This document shows, one piece after another, positions 54,683 through 62,564 of a DNA stretch of 62,564 nt. A model generated the notes under the pieces. The model did no database searches. It saw only the letters and a list, made by a program, of their open reading frames with translations, and had not been told where the DNA came from. Position 1 is the stretch's first letter. Each line of letters opens with the position of its first letter. Made by a program: the position numbers and the translations under genes. The DNA is taken from assembly GCF_022436705.1 (NCBI RefSeq), contig NZ_JAKUHT010000036.1:1-62564 (forward strand), in the 5' to 3' direction. This DNA comes from Nocardioides sp. CFH 31398 (GTDB lineage Bacteria > Actinomycetota > Actinomycetes > Propionibacteriales > Nocardioidaceae).

Positions 54683-56136
54683 CCGGCTCTCCCCTCACTG
54701 GTCACGCCGGCCGCACCCCTGGCGGCCGCCACCGGACCGCCGACGTCGGTCGCCAGCAGGTCGTCCTCAGTCTCCCTGCGGACGACGACCCGCGCGAATC
54801 CGTCCCGCACCGCGACCACCGGGGGCCGCAGCGCGTGGTTGTAGTTGTTCGCCAGCGAGAAGCAGTAGGCGCCGGTCGCCGGCACCGCGATGAGGTCCCC
54901 GGGCGCCACGTCGGCGGGCAGGAACTCGTCGCGGACCACCACGTCGCCGGCCTCGCAGTGCTTGCCGACCACCCGCGCCAGCACCGGCGGAGCGTCGCTG
55001 GCGCGGTTCGCGACCGTGCACGAGTAGTCCGCGTCGTACAGGGCGGTGCGGATGTTGTCGCTCATGCCGCCGTCGACCGAGACGTAGGTCCGCACGGCGC
55101 CCGCGTCGAGGGTGACGGGCTTGACGGTGCCGACGGTGTAGACGGTGCACGTCGAGGGGCCCGCGATGGCGCGGCCGGGCTCGATCGACAGGTGGGGCCG
55201 CGCGAGCCCGAGCGCGCGCAGCTCGTGGGTGACGATCCGGTCGAGGTCCTCCGCGAGCCGTTCCGGCGTGGCCGGGTCGTCCTGGGTCGTGTAGGCGATG
55301 CCGAACCCCCCGCCGAGGTCGAGCTCGGGCAGCTCGACGCCGAGCTCGGTGGCGATCCGGGCGTGCAGGGCCAGCACCCGGCGGGCGGCGACCTCGAACC
55401 CGGAGGCGTCGAAGATCTGGCTGCCGATGTGGGAGTGCAGGCCGCGGAGGTCCAGGCTCTCCGCGGCGAGGACGCGGCCGACCGCCTCGAGCGCGTCGCC
55501 CGTGGTGATCGACAGCCCGAACTTCTGGTCCTCGTGCGCGGTGGCGATGTACTCGTGGGTGTGGGCCTCGACCCCGGCGGTGACCCGCACCATGACGGGC
55601 TGGACGACACCGAGGTCGCGCGCCACCGCGGCGAGCCGGTCGACCTCGGTGAGGGAGTCGATGACGACGCGGCCGACGCCGGCGTCCACGACGCGGCGCA
55701 GCTCGGGCACGGTCTTGTTGTTGCCGTGGTACTCGATGCGGGCCGGGTCGACCCCGCCCCGCAGCGCCACGAGCAGCTCGCCGGGCGAGCAGCAGTCCAC
55801 GTGCAGGCCGTCCTCGGCCATCCACGACGCGACCTCGGTGCACCAGAACGCCTTCGCTGCGTAGTACACGTCCCAGCCCGCGAAGGCGTCGCGGAACGCC
55901 CGCGCGCGACCACGGAAGTCCGCCTCGTCGAGCACGTACGCCGGGGTCATGTGCTCCGCCGCCAGGTCGGCGACGCGCACGCCGCCCACCTCGAGCTCGC
56001 CGTCCACCTTGCGCGCGGTGCTCGACCACAGCGCCGGCACCAGCTCGTTGACCTCACCCGGGGTCCGCAGCCAGGACGGCCCCCGCAGGGCGCCCGACGC
56101 GTGGGCCCAGCCGGCCTCGTGGGTCGTGCTGCTCAC
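54679..56136 (-). CDS. lysA: Diaminopimelate decarboxylase
   Basis: 485 residues, PLP enzyme of fold type III that makes lysine from meso-diaminopimelate. The PLP Lys is in YYAAKAFWC, HSHIGSQIFD and LGGGFGIAY bind the cofactor phosphate, CEAGDVV carries the catalytic Cys from the partner chain. N-terminal about 40 residues extend beyond the bacterial minimum. GTG 56136, 9 bp downstream of argS. It heads the lysA-hom-thrC-thrB series of overlapping genes. Confidence 0.96.
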   Translation of the reverse strand: MSSTTHEAGWAHASGALRGPSWLRTPGEVNELVPALWSSTARKVDGELEVGGVRVADLAAEHMTPAYVLDEADFRGRARAFRDAFAGWDVYYAAKAFWCTEVASWMAEDGLHVDCCSPGELLVALRGGVDPARIEYHGNNKTVPELRRVVDAGVGRVVIDSLTEVDRLAAVARDLGVVQPVMVRVTAGVEAHTHEYIATAHEDQKFGLSITTGDALEAVGRVLAAESLDLRGLHSHIGSQIFDASGFEVAARRVLALHARIATELGVELPELDLGGGFGIAYTTQDDPATPERLAEDLDRIVTHELRALGLARPHLSIEPGRAIAGPSTCTVYTVGTVKPVTLDAGAVRTYVSVDGGMSDNIRTALYDADYSCTVANRASDAPPVLARVVGKHCEAGDVVVRDEFLPADVAPGDLIAVPATGAYCFSLANNYNHALRPPVVAVRDGFARVVVRRETEDDLLATDVGGPVAAARGAAGVTSEGRAG

Positions 56137-56145
56137 CTCGGCCCC

Positions 56146-57810
56146 CTACATCCGGTCCGGCGCGGTGACCCCGAGCAGCGCGAGGCCGTTCGCGAGCACG
56201 GTGCGGGTCGCGGCCACGAGCACGAGACGCGCGCGGTGGACGTCGGTGACCTCCTCGTCGCCCATCGGCAGGACGCGGCAGGAGTCGTAGAAGCGGTGGT
56301 AGTCCCCGGCCAGGTCCTCGAGGTAGCGCGCCACCCGGTGGGGCTCGCGCAGCTCCGCGGCCCGCGCCACCACCCGTGGCAGCTCGGCCAGCGCGCGGAG
56401 GAGCACCCCCTCCTTCTCGTGCGTCAGCGCCGAGGGGTCGAAGGCGTCGAGGTCCGCGGCCAGTCCGAGGTCCGCCGCGTTCCGCAGCAGCGAGGCGACC
56501 CGGGCGTGGGCGTACTGGACGTAGAAGACCGGGTTGTCGGACGACTGCCGCGTCATCTCGGCCACGTCGAGGGTCAGCGGCGAGTCGGCCGGGTAGCGAG
56601 CCAGCGTGTAGCGCAGCGCGTCGGTGCCGATGAGGTCGATCAGCTCCTCCAGCGTCACCAGCGTGCCCGCACGCTTCGACAGCTTGAGCTCCTCGCCGCC
56701 CTGCATGATCTTCACGAGCTGGCCGATGAGGATCTGGATGTTGCGGTCCGGGTCGTCACCCGCACAGGCGGCCATCGCGCGGAGCCGGTTGACGTAGCCG
56801 TGGTGGTCGGCGCCGAGGAGGTAGATGCACAGGTCGAAGCCGCGACGGCGCTTGTCGACGTAGTACGCGGTGTCGGAGGCGAAGTAGGTCAGGTCGCCGT
56901 CCGACTTGATGAGGACGCGGTCCTTGTCGTCGTCGAAGTCCGTCGTCCGCATCCACAGGGCGCCGTCCGCGTCGAACAGGTGGCCCTGCGTGCGGAGGGT
57001 CTCGAGCCCGGTGGCGACGTCCTGGCTCTCGTGCAGGGACCGCTCGGAGAACCAGACGTCGAAGTGGGTGCCGAACCGCTCGAGCTGCTCCCGCTGCTGG
57101 CGGAGCTGGACGGCGTACGCGGCCTCGCGGAACGCGGCGGTGCGCTCTGCGCCCTCGAGGTCGACCAGGCCCGGCCGCTCGGCCAGGACCTGCTCGGCCA
57201 GGTCGGCGACGTACCCGCCGTGGTAGCCGTTCTCCGGTACCTCGCGGCCCAGCGCCCGCGCCTCGACGGAGGCGCCGAACAGGTTCATCTGGTTGCCGCG
57301 GTCGTTGATGTAGAACTCGCGGACGACCTCGGCGCCGGCGGCCTGCAGCACCCGCGCGACTGCGTCGCCCACGGCCGCCCACCGGGTGTGTCCCAGGTGG
57401 AGCGGCCCGGTGGGGTTGGCGGAGATGAACTCCACGTTCACCCGCTGGCCCGCCAGGGTCTCCGAGCGGCCGTAGGCCTCACCGGCGGTGACGATCTCCG
57501 CGGCCAGGGCGCCCTGGGCGCCGGCGTCCACGGTGATGTTGAGGAAGCCGGGGCCCGCGACCTCGACGGCACCGACGCCGTCGACGTCGCGCAGGTCGGT
57601 GGCGACCAGCTCGGCGAGCTCGCGGGGCGGCATGCCGGCCTTCTTGGCGAGCTGCATGGCGACGTTCGTGGCCCAGTCACCGTGGCCCTGCTGACGCGGC
57701 CGCTCGACGGTGACGCGCTCCGGCAGCGGCTCGGAGAGCGTCAGCGCACGTCGCTCCACGAGTCCGGCCAGGACGTCGTGGACGGCGGTCGCGAGCTGCT
57801 CGGGAGTCAC
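56146..57810 (-). CDS. argS: Arginyl-tRNA synthetase
   Basis: 554 residues, class Ia synthetase. HIGH motif in NPTGPLHLGHTRWA, degenerate KMSKS in LKLSKRAGTLVT, the Add-1 N-terminal domain (about 1-110) and DALRMD-like anticodon-binding C-terminal domain ending LGVTAPDRM. GTG start at 57810. It is directly beside the tRNA-Arg gene on the other strand (57893). Confidence 0.96.
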   Translation of the reverse strand: MTPEQLATAVHDVLAGLVERRALTLSEPLPERVTVERPRQQGHGDWATNVAMQLAKKAGMPPRELAELVATDLRDVDGVGAVEVAGPGFLNITVDAGAQGALAAEIVTAGEAYGRSETLAGQRVNVEFISANPTGPLHLGHTRWAAVGDAVARVLQAAGAEVVREFYINDRGNQMNLFGASVEARALGREVPENGYHGGYVADLAEQVLAERPGLVDLEGAERTAAFREAAYAVQLRQQREQLERFGTHFDVWFSERSLHESQDVATGLETLRTQGHLFDADGALWMRTTDFDDDKDRVLIKSDGDLTYFASDTAYYVDKRRRGFDLCIYLLGADHHGYVNRLRAMAACAGDDPDRNIQILIGQLVKIMQGGEELKLSKRAGTLVTLEELIDLIGTDALRYTLARYPADSPLTLDVAEMTRQSSDNPVFYVQYAHARVASLLRNAADLGLAADLDAFDPSALTHEKEGVLLRALAELPRVVARAAELREPHRVARYLEDLAGDYHRFYDSCRVLPMGDEEVTDVHRARLVLVAATRTVLANGLALLGVTAPDRM

Positions 57811-57892
57811 CGTGCCAGCCTATCGACGCCCGCCCCCGGGCTCCGTGCGGTCCCGGGTCGGCCACGATGTAGGGTCGAGGCGCACGCTACGG

Positions 57893-57964
57893 GCCCCCGT
57901 AGCTCAGGGGATAGAGCACCGCCCTCCGGAGGCGGGAGCGTAGGTTCGAATCCTACCGGGGGTA
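57893..57964 (+). tRNA. tRNA-Arg (anticodon CCG)
   Basis: Acceptor GCCCCCG / CGGGGGT (with G-U at the end pair), D-arm GCTC...GAGC, anticodon stem CCGCC/GGCGG with loop CTCCGGA, T-arm GTAGG-TTCGAAT-CCTAC. Anticodon CCG at 57926-57928 reads CGG. The CCA end is not encoded. No att-like duplication of its 3' end was seen in this window. Confidence 0.97.
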
Positions 57965-58048
57965 CTCCTCGTCCCGCTTCCCGCGGACGCGCGGCGGCGG
58001 CGGACCCGGTCCCCCGGGCCCACCGCCGTCCTGCTGCTCGAGGGCCGC

Positions 58049-58984
58049 TCAGCTGTCGGAGACCGGGGCGAGCTGGCCCGACAGGTTCGGGTCGTCGTTG
58101 GTCGCCAGGTACTCCTGGACGCGGGGGTCGAAGAAGACCTCCTCGAGGGTCGCGACCTGGGGGTCGTCGACGTAGTCCGTGCCGACGACGAGCTGGCCGG
58201 CGAACTCCCGCGGGGCGTCGGGCGCGAGGATCCGCTGCGAGTCGGGCGTGCCGGCGTCGACGAAGGACATGTTGTAGTCGATGACCGCGTCGACCGAGTC
58301 GAGCGTGCGCGGGCCGGCGCCGTACTCCATGTAGGTGAACTGCAGGTCGCGCGGGTTGGACGCGATGTCGTTCTCGGTCGCCGCCCACGGGTCGACGCCC
58401 TCGTCGAAGGTGAGCTCGCCCGCCCGCTCCAGGATCCACAGCGCCTGCGCGGTGTTCGCCGGGTCGTTGAGCAGGGCGACGGTCGCGCCGTCCGGCAGGT
58501 CCTCGAGCGAGTCGTGCCTGCTGGAGTAGATCGAGTAGGACCACTGGAAGACGGGGCCGAGGGCGGTGAGCTCCATGCCCGTCGAGTCGACGACCTGCTT
58601 CAGCCAGTGCTTGTGCTGGTAGATGTTGGCGATGTACTCGCCGTCGGCCGTCGCCTGGTCGAGCTGGTTGCCGTCCTCGATGCCGACGCCGGTGATCGTG
58701 ACCCCGTAGTCGGGGGCGACCTCGGAGTCGAGGAACTCGAGGAAGGCCTGCTCCGAGGCGGAGCTGGCCTGGTAGGCGATGTCCCAGTCGTCGGTGAACT
58801 CGCTCCCCGACGCCGCCGACGGCTCGCCTCCGCCACTCAGGCGGAGCGCCACGGCGACGACGACCACCAGGGCGACGAGGCCGGCGAGGGCCGGGAGGAG
58901 CAGGCCCCGGCGGGACCGGCCGAGGTCGATGTCGTGGTGCTCGGGCTCTGTCCTCCCGCGGGAGGGCTGGTGCGTGGTGGACAT
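58049..58984 (-). CDS. metQ: Methionine ABC transporter substrate-binding protein, N-terminally anchored
   Basis: 311 residues of the NlpA/MetQ family. It delivers methionine to MetNI. The family core begins around residue 65: IAYQASSASEQAFL, NIYQHKHWLKQVV, VALLNDPANTAQALWI and DYNMSFVDAG. Instead of a lipoprotein signal with a lipobox Cys, the N-terminus has 26 soluble residues, then one transmembrane helix (LLLPALAGLVALVVVVAVALRL, written up to 20 at 28-47) and a Gly/Ser linker, so it is probably tethered by a signal anchor. The gap to metI (58985-59106) has short direct repeats of GACGCGCGGGG. Confidence 0.86.
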   Translation of the reverse strand: MSTTHQPSRGRTEPEHHDIDLGRSRRGLLLPALAGLVALVVVVAVALRLSGGGEPSAASGSEFTDDWDIAYQASSASEQAFLEFLDSEVAPDYGVTITGVGIEDGNQLDQATADGEYIANIYQHKHWLKQVVDSTGMELTALGPVFQWSYSIYSSRHDSLEDLPDGATVALLNDPANTAQALWILERAGELTFDEGVDPWAATENDIASNPRDLQFTYMEYGAGPRTLDSVDAVIDYNMSFVDAGTPDSQRILAPDAPREFAGQLVVGTDYVDDPQVATLEEVFFDPRVQEYLATNDDPNLSGQLAPVSDS

Positions 58985-59106
58985 GACGGTTCCTTTCGGG
59001 TGGCCGGGCAGGCCGGGACGACGCGCGCCACGGAGTGACGCGCGGGGTGCTGCGCGGGGTGACGCGCGGGACGGGGTGGCTGGGCCGTCTGGGCGGGGGT
59101 GCTCGC

Positions 59107-59787
59107 TCAGTGGGTGAGTCGGCGGACGACGCGGTCGCCGCTGAACTGGATGGCCTGGACGAGGACGACCAGGAGCACGATGCAGGCGATCATGATCGTG
59201 GTGTCGAAGCGCCGGTAGCCGTAGTTGACGGCGAGGTAGCCGAGGCCCCCCGACCCGATGGCTCCGGCGATGGCGGAGTACTCGATCATCGCGATGACGT
59301 TCAGGGTGATGCCCGCGGCGATGCCCGGGAGGGCCTCGCGGAGCTGGATGCCGCTCATGATCTGCCAGCGGCCCGCGCCGGAGGCGACCCCGACGTCGAG
59401 CAGCTCCCGGGGCACCTCCCGCACCGCGTTCTCGACGAGGCGGGCGAAGAAGGCGATGCCCGCGATCGACATCGGGATGATGGCGGCCTTGAACCCGATG
59501 GTGGTCCCGAAGACGAGCCGGGTCACCGGGACCACCGCCGCCATCAGCACGAGGAAGGGCAGCGACCTGCCCATGTTGGCGACCCAGCTGATCGACACGT
59601 GGACGGCTTTGTGGGGGGTCAGGCCCAGGGGCGAGGTGTTGTGGATCAGCAGGCCGAGCGGTCCGCCCACGAGGACGACGATCGTCATCACCACGCCCAC
59701 CATCCGGGCCGTCTCGGCCAGGGCCGGCACGAGCAGGTCGGGGACGTCCGGCCACGGGGTGGCGAGGAGCGGCACGATCGTCCTCAT
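59107..59787 (-). CDS. metI: Methionine ABC transporter permease
   Basis: 226 residues, five to six transmembrane helices. It forms the methionine channel. The ABC-contact loop is EVPRELLDVGVASGAGRWQI, with GITLNVIAMIEYSAIAGAIG. ATG 59787 overlaps the metN stop as ATGA. Confidence 0.94.
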   Translation of the reverse strand: MRTIVPLLATPWPDVPDLLVPALAETARMVGVVMTIVVLVGGPLGLLIHNTSPLGLTPHKAVHVSISWVANMGRSLPFLVLMAAVVPVTRLVFGTTIGFKAAIIPMSIAGIAFFARLVENAVREVPRELLDVGVASGAGRWQIMSGIQLREALPGIAAGITLNVIAMIEYSAIAGAIGSGGLGYLAVNYGYRRFDTTIMIACIVLLVVLVQAIQFSGDRVVRRLTH

Positions 59788-60827
59788 GCGACGGGCTCCT
59801 TCTCACGGGTGCCCGTGACGGGCGCCTCGGCCGGTCCGGTGACCGGGCCGGCGGGAGCGGCGGGGTCGGCGGGGGCCGCCACGACCCCGTGACGGCGGAA
59901 GACCTCGGCCACCCGTCGCTCGTCGTGAGCACGGTCGAGCCCCACCGTCAGCCGTCCGACCGGTCGACCGGCGGACTCCTCGACGAGGGCCGCGAGGACC
60001 GCCACGTCGCCGCCCAGCTCACGGCCGACCTCGGCGAGCCAGAACGGCGAGACGTGACCCTCGATGCGGAGTCGCCACTGGCGCAGCTCGGGCGCCGCCA
60101 CCACCGTGGGCATGGGCAGGAGGGCCGTCGCCAGGGGCGAGTCGGAGCGTCGCACGACGTCGGCCACCCGCCCCTGCTCGACGATCCGGCCGTGGTCGAG
60201 CTGCGCGACGTGGTCGGCGATGCCGCGGACGACGTCCATCTCGTGGGTGATGACGAGCACCGTCACCGCGAGCTCGTCGCGCAGCTCGGTGAGCAGGGCG
60301 AGGATCGCCCGGGTCGACTCGGGGTCCAGACCCGAGGTGGCCTCGTCGGAGAGCAGGACCGAGGGGCGCAGGGCCAGGCTGCGGGCGATGCCGATGCGCT
60401 GGCGCTGCCCCCCGGACAGCTGGGCCGGGTGGTGGTTGGCCCGGTGCAGCATCCCGACCCGCTCCAGCAGCTCGCCCACCCGCCGCCGGACCTCGGTGTC
60501 CGGGAGGCGCTGCTGTCGCATCGGGAGGGCGACGTTCTGCGCGGCGGTCAGGCGACGCAGCAGGTTGGCCGACTGGAAGACCGTGCCGATCTGCAGCCGG
60601 GCCCGCCGCAGCTCCCGCCCCGACAGTGCGGCGAGGTCCTGGCCGTTCACCTCGACCCTGCCGCTCGTCGGTCGCTCGAGGAGGTTGACGCAGCGGGCGA
60701 GGGTGCTCTTGCCGGCTCCGCTCGGGCCGACGACGGCGGCGATCCGGGCGTCGTCGACCCGCAGGTCGATGCCGTCCAGGACGGTCGTCGTCCCGTAGCT
60801 CTTGGTCAGTCCGGAGATCTCGATCAT
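59784..60827 (-). CDS. metN: Methionine ABC transporter ATP-binding protein with NIL domain
   Basis: 347 residues. Walker A GPSGAGKSTLARCV, signature LSGGQRQRIGIARSLA, Walker B VLLSDEATSGLDPES and switch His ITHEMDVV. The C-terminal NIL domain (about 255-325) is where methionine binds to stop transport when the cell is replete. ATG 60827; 17 upstream residues of the reading frame are excluded. First gene of metNIQ. Confidence 0.94.
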   Translation of the reverse strand: MIEISGLTKSYGTTTVLDGIDLRVDDARIAAVVGPSGAGKSTLARCVNLLERPTSGRVEVNGQDLAALSGRELRRARLQIGTVFQSANLLRRLTAAQNVALPMRQQRLPDTEVRRRVGELLERVGMLHRANHHPAQLSGGQRQRIGIARSLALRPSVLLSDEATSGLDPESTRAILALLTELRDELAVTVLVITHEMDVVRGIADHVAQLDHGRIVEQGRVADVVRRSDSPLATALLPMPTVVAAPELRQWRLRIEGHVSPFWLAEVGRELGGDVAVLAALVEESAGRPVGRLTVGLDRAHDERRVAEVFRRHGVVAAPADPAAPAGPVTGPAEAPVTGTREKEPVA

Positions 60828-60887
60828 GGAGGTCCTGTCGGTCGTCGATCGCCCGGACGATCGCGCGCGGTCACTCAAACTGCACGT

Positions 60888-60915
60888 AATCTATGGACTT
60901 TGGTCAGTATGACAA
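60888..60915 (-). promoter_or_regulatory. Sigma70-type promoter for metNIQ
   Basis: On the minus strand TTGTCA (60915-60910) and TAGATT (60893-60888) are separated by 16 bp, a good -35/-10 pair, giving a leader of about 55 nt. The region is AT-rich relative to its surroundings. The rest of the 334-bp gap 60828-61161 shows no riboswitch or gene that I recognise; a TTGGGGAGAG sits 19 bp before the secreted protein start. Confidence 0.6.
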
Positions 60916-61161
60916 GCGACGACGCGCCCCACGGTCGACGGTTTCGCCGATCCCCGGGTCGGCTCGGACGGCCCTCGGTCGCGGGCCGGGGCGCCCTGAC
61001 GACCGGGCTCGGACGACACGCCGTTGCTTGGATCATCAAAACGCTGCGAAAAGGCGCCGGACAGGGTTGTCTGGGCTAGCCGCATCCCCGCGGTCGTCCG
61101 GAGGCCAGGGTCCCGAGCCCCCCTCCGGCGTCGTTCCGACTTGGGGAGAGAGACCAGGACC

Positions 61162-62532
61162 ATGACCAAGCAACGCAGGATCCTCGCTGCACTCGTCGCG
61201 ACACTCGCCGCGTCGAGCGCACTCGTCGCGACAGGCGGCGCGACCACCGGCGCTTCCGCCGCCGAGCAGCAGCGCGTCAACCTGGCCTTCACGGCCCGGT
61301 CGTTCGGCGCGAGCGTCTACACCAACGGCATCTCGGTGCAGCAGCTCCGACTTGCGAAGAGCGAGCTCGGGTGCACCAAGACGGTCGGCGTGAAGCGGCA
61401 GGCCGCCGCGCTGACCCCACCCGCCCTGGGCGACCTCGTCACGGTGGAGGGCGTCAAGAGCAACAACGTCACCTACAAGTACGCCAACGGCCGCACCGGG
61501 ACGCGTGCGGTCAACCGCATCGCGAAGGTCTCCCTGGGCACCGAGGGCACCCCGCGCCTCGTGCTCAACGGCCTGAAGTCCGTGGCGGACGCCTACCGCC
61601 AGGACGGGCAGTTCCGCAGCGCCGGCTCGTTCACCTTCGACGGCATCTCCCTCTCCGGCGTCCCGGACGACGGCCCGCTGGGCGACCTGGTCGACCTGAT
61701 CGGGGGCGGGGCCGCCGACGTGCTCGAGGCCCTGGGCAACGGCCAGACCATCGAGATCCCCGGCCTGGCCCGCCTCTCGCTCGCCCCGTCCGACGAGACC
61801 CTCGTCCAGGGGGCGCGCGGCTCCGCCGAGCGTCAGACCTCCGGCCTCCGGGTCCGGCTGCTGGCCGGCAACCTCGCCTCGGTCAACCTGGGCAACACCC
61901 GGGCCCGCGTCAGCCGGCCCGTCCCGGCCGGGGTGTTCCAGGGCGGCACCTCCTCCCTGCAGGGCGACCTGCTCGAGGACCTGTCCGGGTTCGGCAACAC
62001 CAACCAGACCCTCATCCCCTGCGAGGGCACCTTCGGCAAGAGGGTCGTCCGCACCCGACCGGAGGGCGGCCTCGCCAGCCCGCTGGTGATCGACGTCCAG
62101 AACTCCCGGTCGGAGATCCAGGGCAACCAGGAGGGCCGCACCGGCGCCGCCTCGGCGCTCACGAAGGTCGACAGCGTCCGCATCCTCCCGCCGGAGCTCG
62201 CGCCGCTGCTGCCCGTCGTCCAGGTCGACGACATCACCTCGCGGGTCTCCGTGAACGGCAACCCCTCGCAGGGCAAGGTCGCGACGAAGTACGGCTCGAA
62301 CGTCGGGACGCTCATCATCGGTGAGACCGAGCGGGAGATCCCGAAGCCCGGTCAGACCATGAGCTACGAGAACGGCGCCGTGGAGGTCACGCGGCGCGTC
62401 CTCAAGACCGGCAAGTCGGGCGCCGCCAACACCGCCCTCCGGGTGAAGTACCTCCCGAACGTCGTGAACTCGGGTCTCGACCCGATCACGCTCGACCTCG
62501 GGAACGCCTCGATGTACTTCAAGAAGGGCTGA
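61162..62532 (+). CDS. Secreted beta-rich protein, similar to choice-of-anchor P family
   Basis: 456 residues. A signal peptide (RRILAALVATLAASSALVA) ends near GASAAEQ-Q, about residue 36. The mature part is Ser/Thr/Gly/Asn-rich with no transmembrane segment: SELGCTKTVGV, VTVEGVKSNN, SLGTEGTPRLVLN, IEIPGLARLSLAP and later LIPCEGTFGK. The order of a Cys-containing segment, a GTxA-like run and a PGL-x-x-L segment recalls the choice-of-anchor P proteins of actinobacteria, so a cell-surface role is plausible. ATG 61162. It ends at the window edge but is complete. Confidence 0.8.
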   Translation: MTKQRRILAALVATLAASSALVATGGATTGASAAEQQRVNLAFTARSFGASVYTNGISVQQLRLAKSELGCTKTVGVKRQAAALTPPALGDLVTVEGVKSNNVTYKYANGRTGTRAVNRIAKVSLGTEGTPRLVLNGLKSVADAYRQDGQFRSAGSFTFDGISLSGVPDDGPLGDLVDLIGGGAADVLEALGNGQTIEIPGLARLSLAPSDETLVQGARGSAERQTSGLRVRLLAGNLASVNLGNTRARVSRPVPAGVFQGGTSSLQGDLLEDLSGFGNTNQTLIPCEGTFGKRVVRTRPEGGLASPLVIDVQNSRSEIQGNQEGRTGAASALTKVDSVRILPPELAPLLPVVQVDDITSRVSVNGNPSQGKVATKYGSNVGTLIIGETEREIPKPGQTMSYENGAVEVTRRVLKTGKSGAANTALRVKYLPNVVNSGLDPITLDLGNASMYFKKG

Positions 62533-62564
62533 GCCACCGGCTCCACCCCTCCCACCGGGCGGGG

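Noticed and set aside
57893..57964. tRNA-Arg as an integration site
   Set aside because: No integrase, no duplicate of the tRNA 3' end and no compositional change downstream within the window.
54502..58284. A 1260-codon plus-strand frame opposite hom, lysA and argS
   Set aside because: Low-complexity shadow of three well-identified minus-strand genes; it also runs through the tRNA.
60828..61161. S-box or SAM riboswitch before metNIQ
   Set aside because: The leader from the apparent promoter is only about 55 nt and lacks SAM-riboswitch motifs.

Overview
This window comes from a very GC-rich actinobacterium, most likely a member of the Nocardioidaceae (Nocardioides or a close relative). The evidence is the extreme third-position GC bias, the frequent GTG starts, the many 4-bp GTGA/ATGA gene overlaps, the separate atpF and atpH genes (not fused as in mycobacteria), and a gene order (argS-lysA-hom-thrC-thrB-rho-rpmE-prfA-prmC-sua5-wecA-atpIBEFHAGDC ... 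nucS, mce epimerase, thiolase, YbbN-like) that follows the actinobacterial chromosome backbone. I see no phage, plasmid, IS element, CRISPR array or rRNA. The genus is an inference.

Region 1 (1-31180) is dominated by acetyl-CoA assimilation and polyhydroxyalkanoate metabolism: a thiolase, methylmalonyl/ethylmalonyl-CoA epimerase, the B12-mutase chaperone meaB, crotonyl-CoA carboxylase/reductase (ccrA), a double-module 3-hydroxybutyryl-CoA dehydrogenase, ethylmalonyl-CoA mutase (ecm/meaA), a cobalamin adenosyltransferase that supplies the mutase cofactor, a PHA synthase with a PHA depolymerase and an acyl-CoA dehydrogenase in one overlapping operon. Together they make most of an ethylmalonyl-CoA pathway coupled to PHA storage. 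Interspersed are a FilP/DivIVA-like coiled-coil protein, a Kup K+ transporter, the mismatch nuclease NucS upstream of a SWIM-SNF2 helicase, and a ferritin operon next to an IdeR/DtxR-like iron box.

Region 2 (31208-34285) is a TPP-riboswitch-controlled thiamin operon, thiM-thiE-thiD/tenA, the last gene being a ThiD-TenA fusion. Region 3 (35168-57810) is a long minus-strand block holding the aspartate-family amino-acid genes, rho, translation-termination genes, the cell-envelope initiator WecA and the complete F1Fo ATP synthase operon. Region 4 (57893-62532) has tRNA-Arg(CCG), a methionine ABC importer (metNIQ) and a secreted protein of unknown role.

The most unusual signals are: (i) two oppositely oriented arrays of an exact 32-bp period repeat (4 + 7 copies) filling the gap between two convergent genes at 5357-5772; (ii) a Rho factor in the canonical rho position whose P-loop lysine, catalytic-loop aspartate and R-loop lysine are all replaced, and which carries a long Q/D/K-rich insert encoded by 15-bp tandem repeats; (iii) CRP/GlxR-like palindromes in front of the thiolase/epimerase, phaC/ccrA and atp transcription units; (iv) a 28-bp perfect palindrome between wecA and atpI; and (v) a meaB gene with no plausible ATG/GTG/TTG start, apparently beginning with CTG inside a CTGA overlap.
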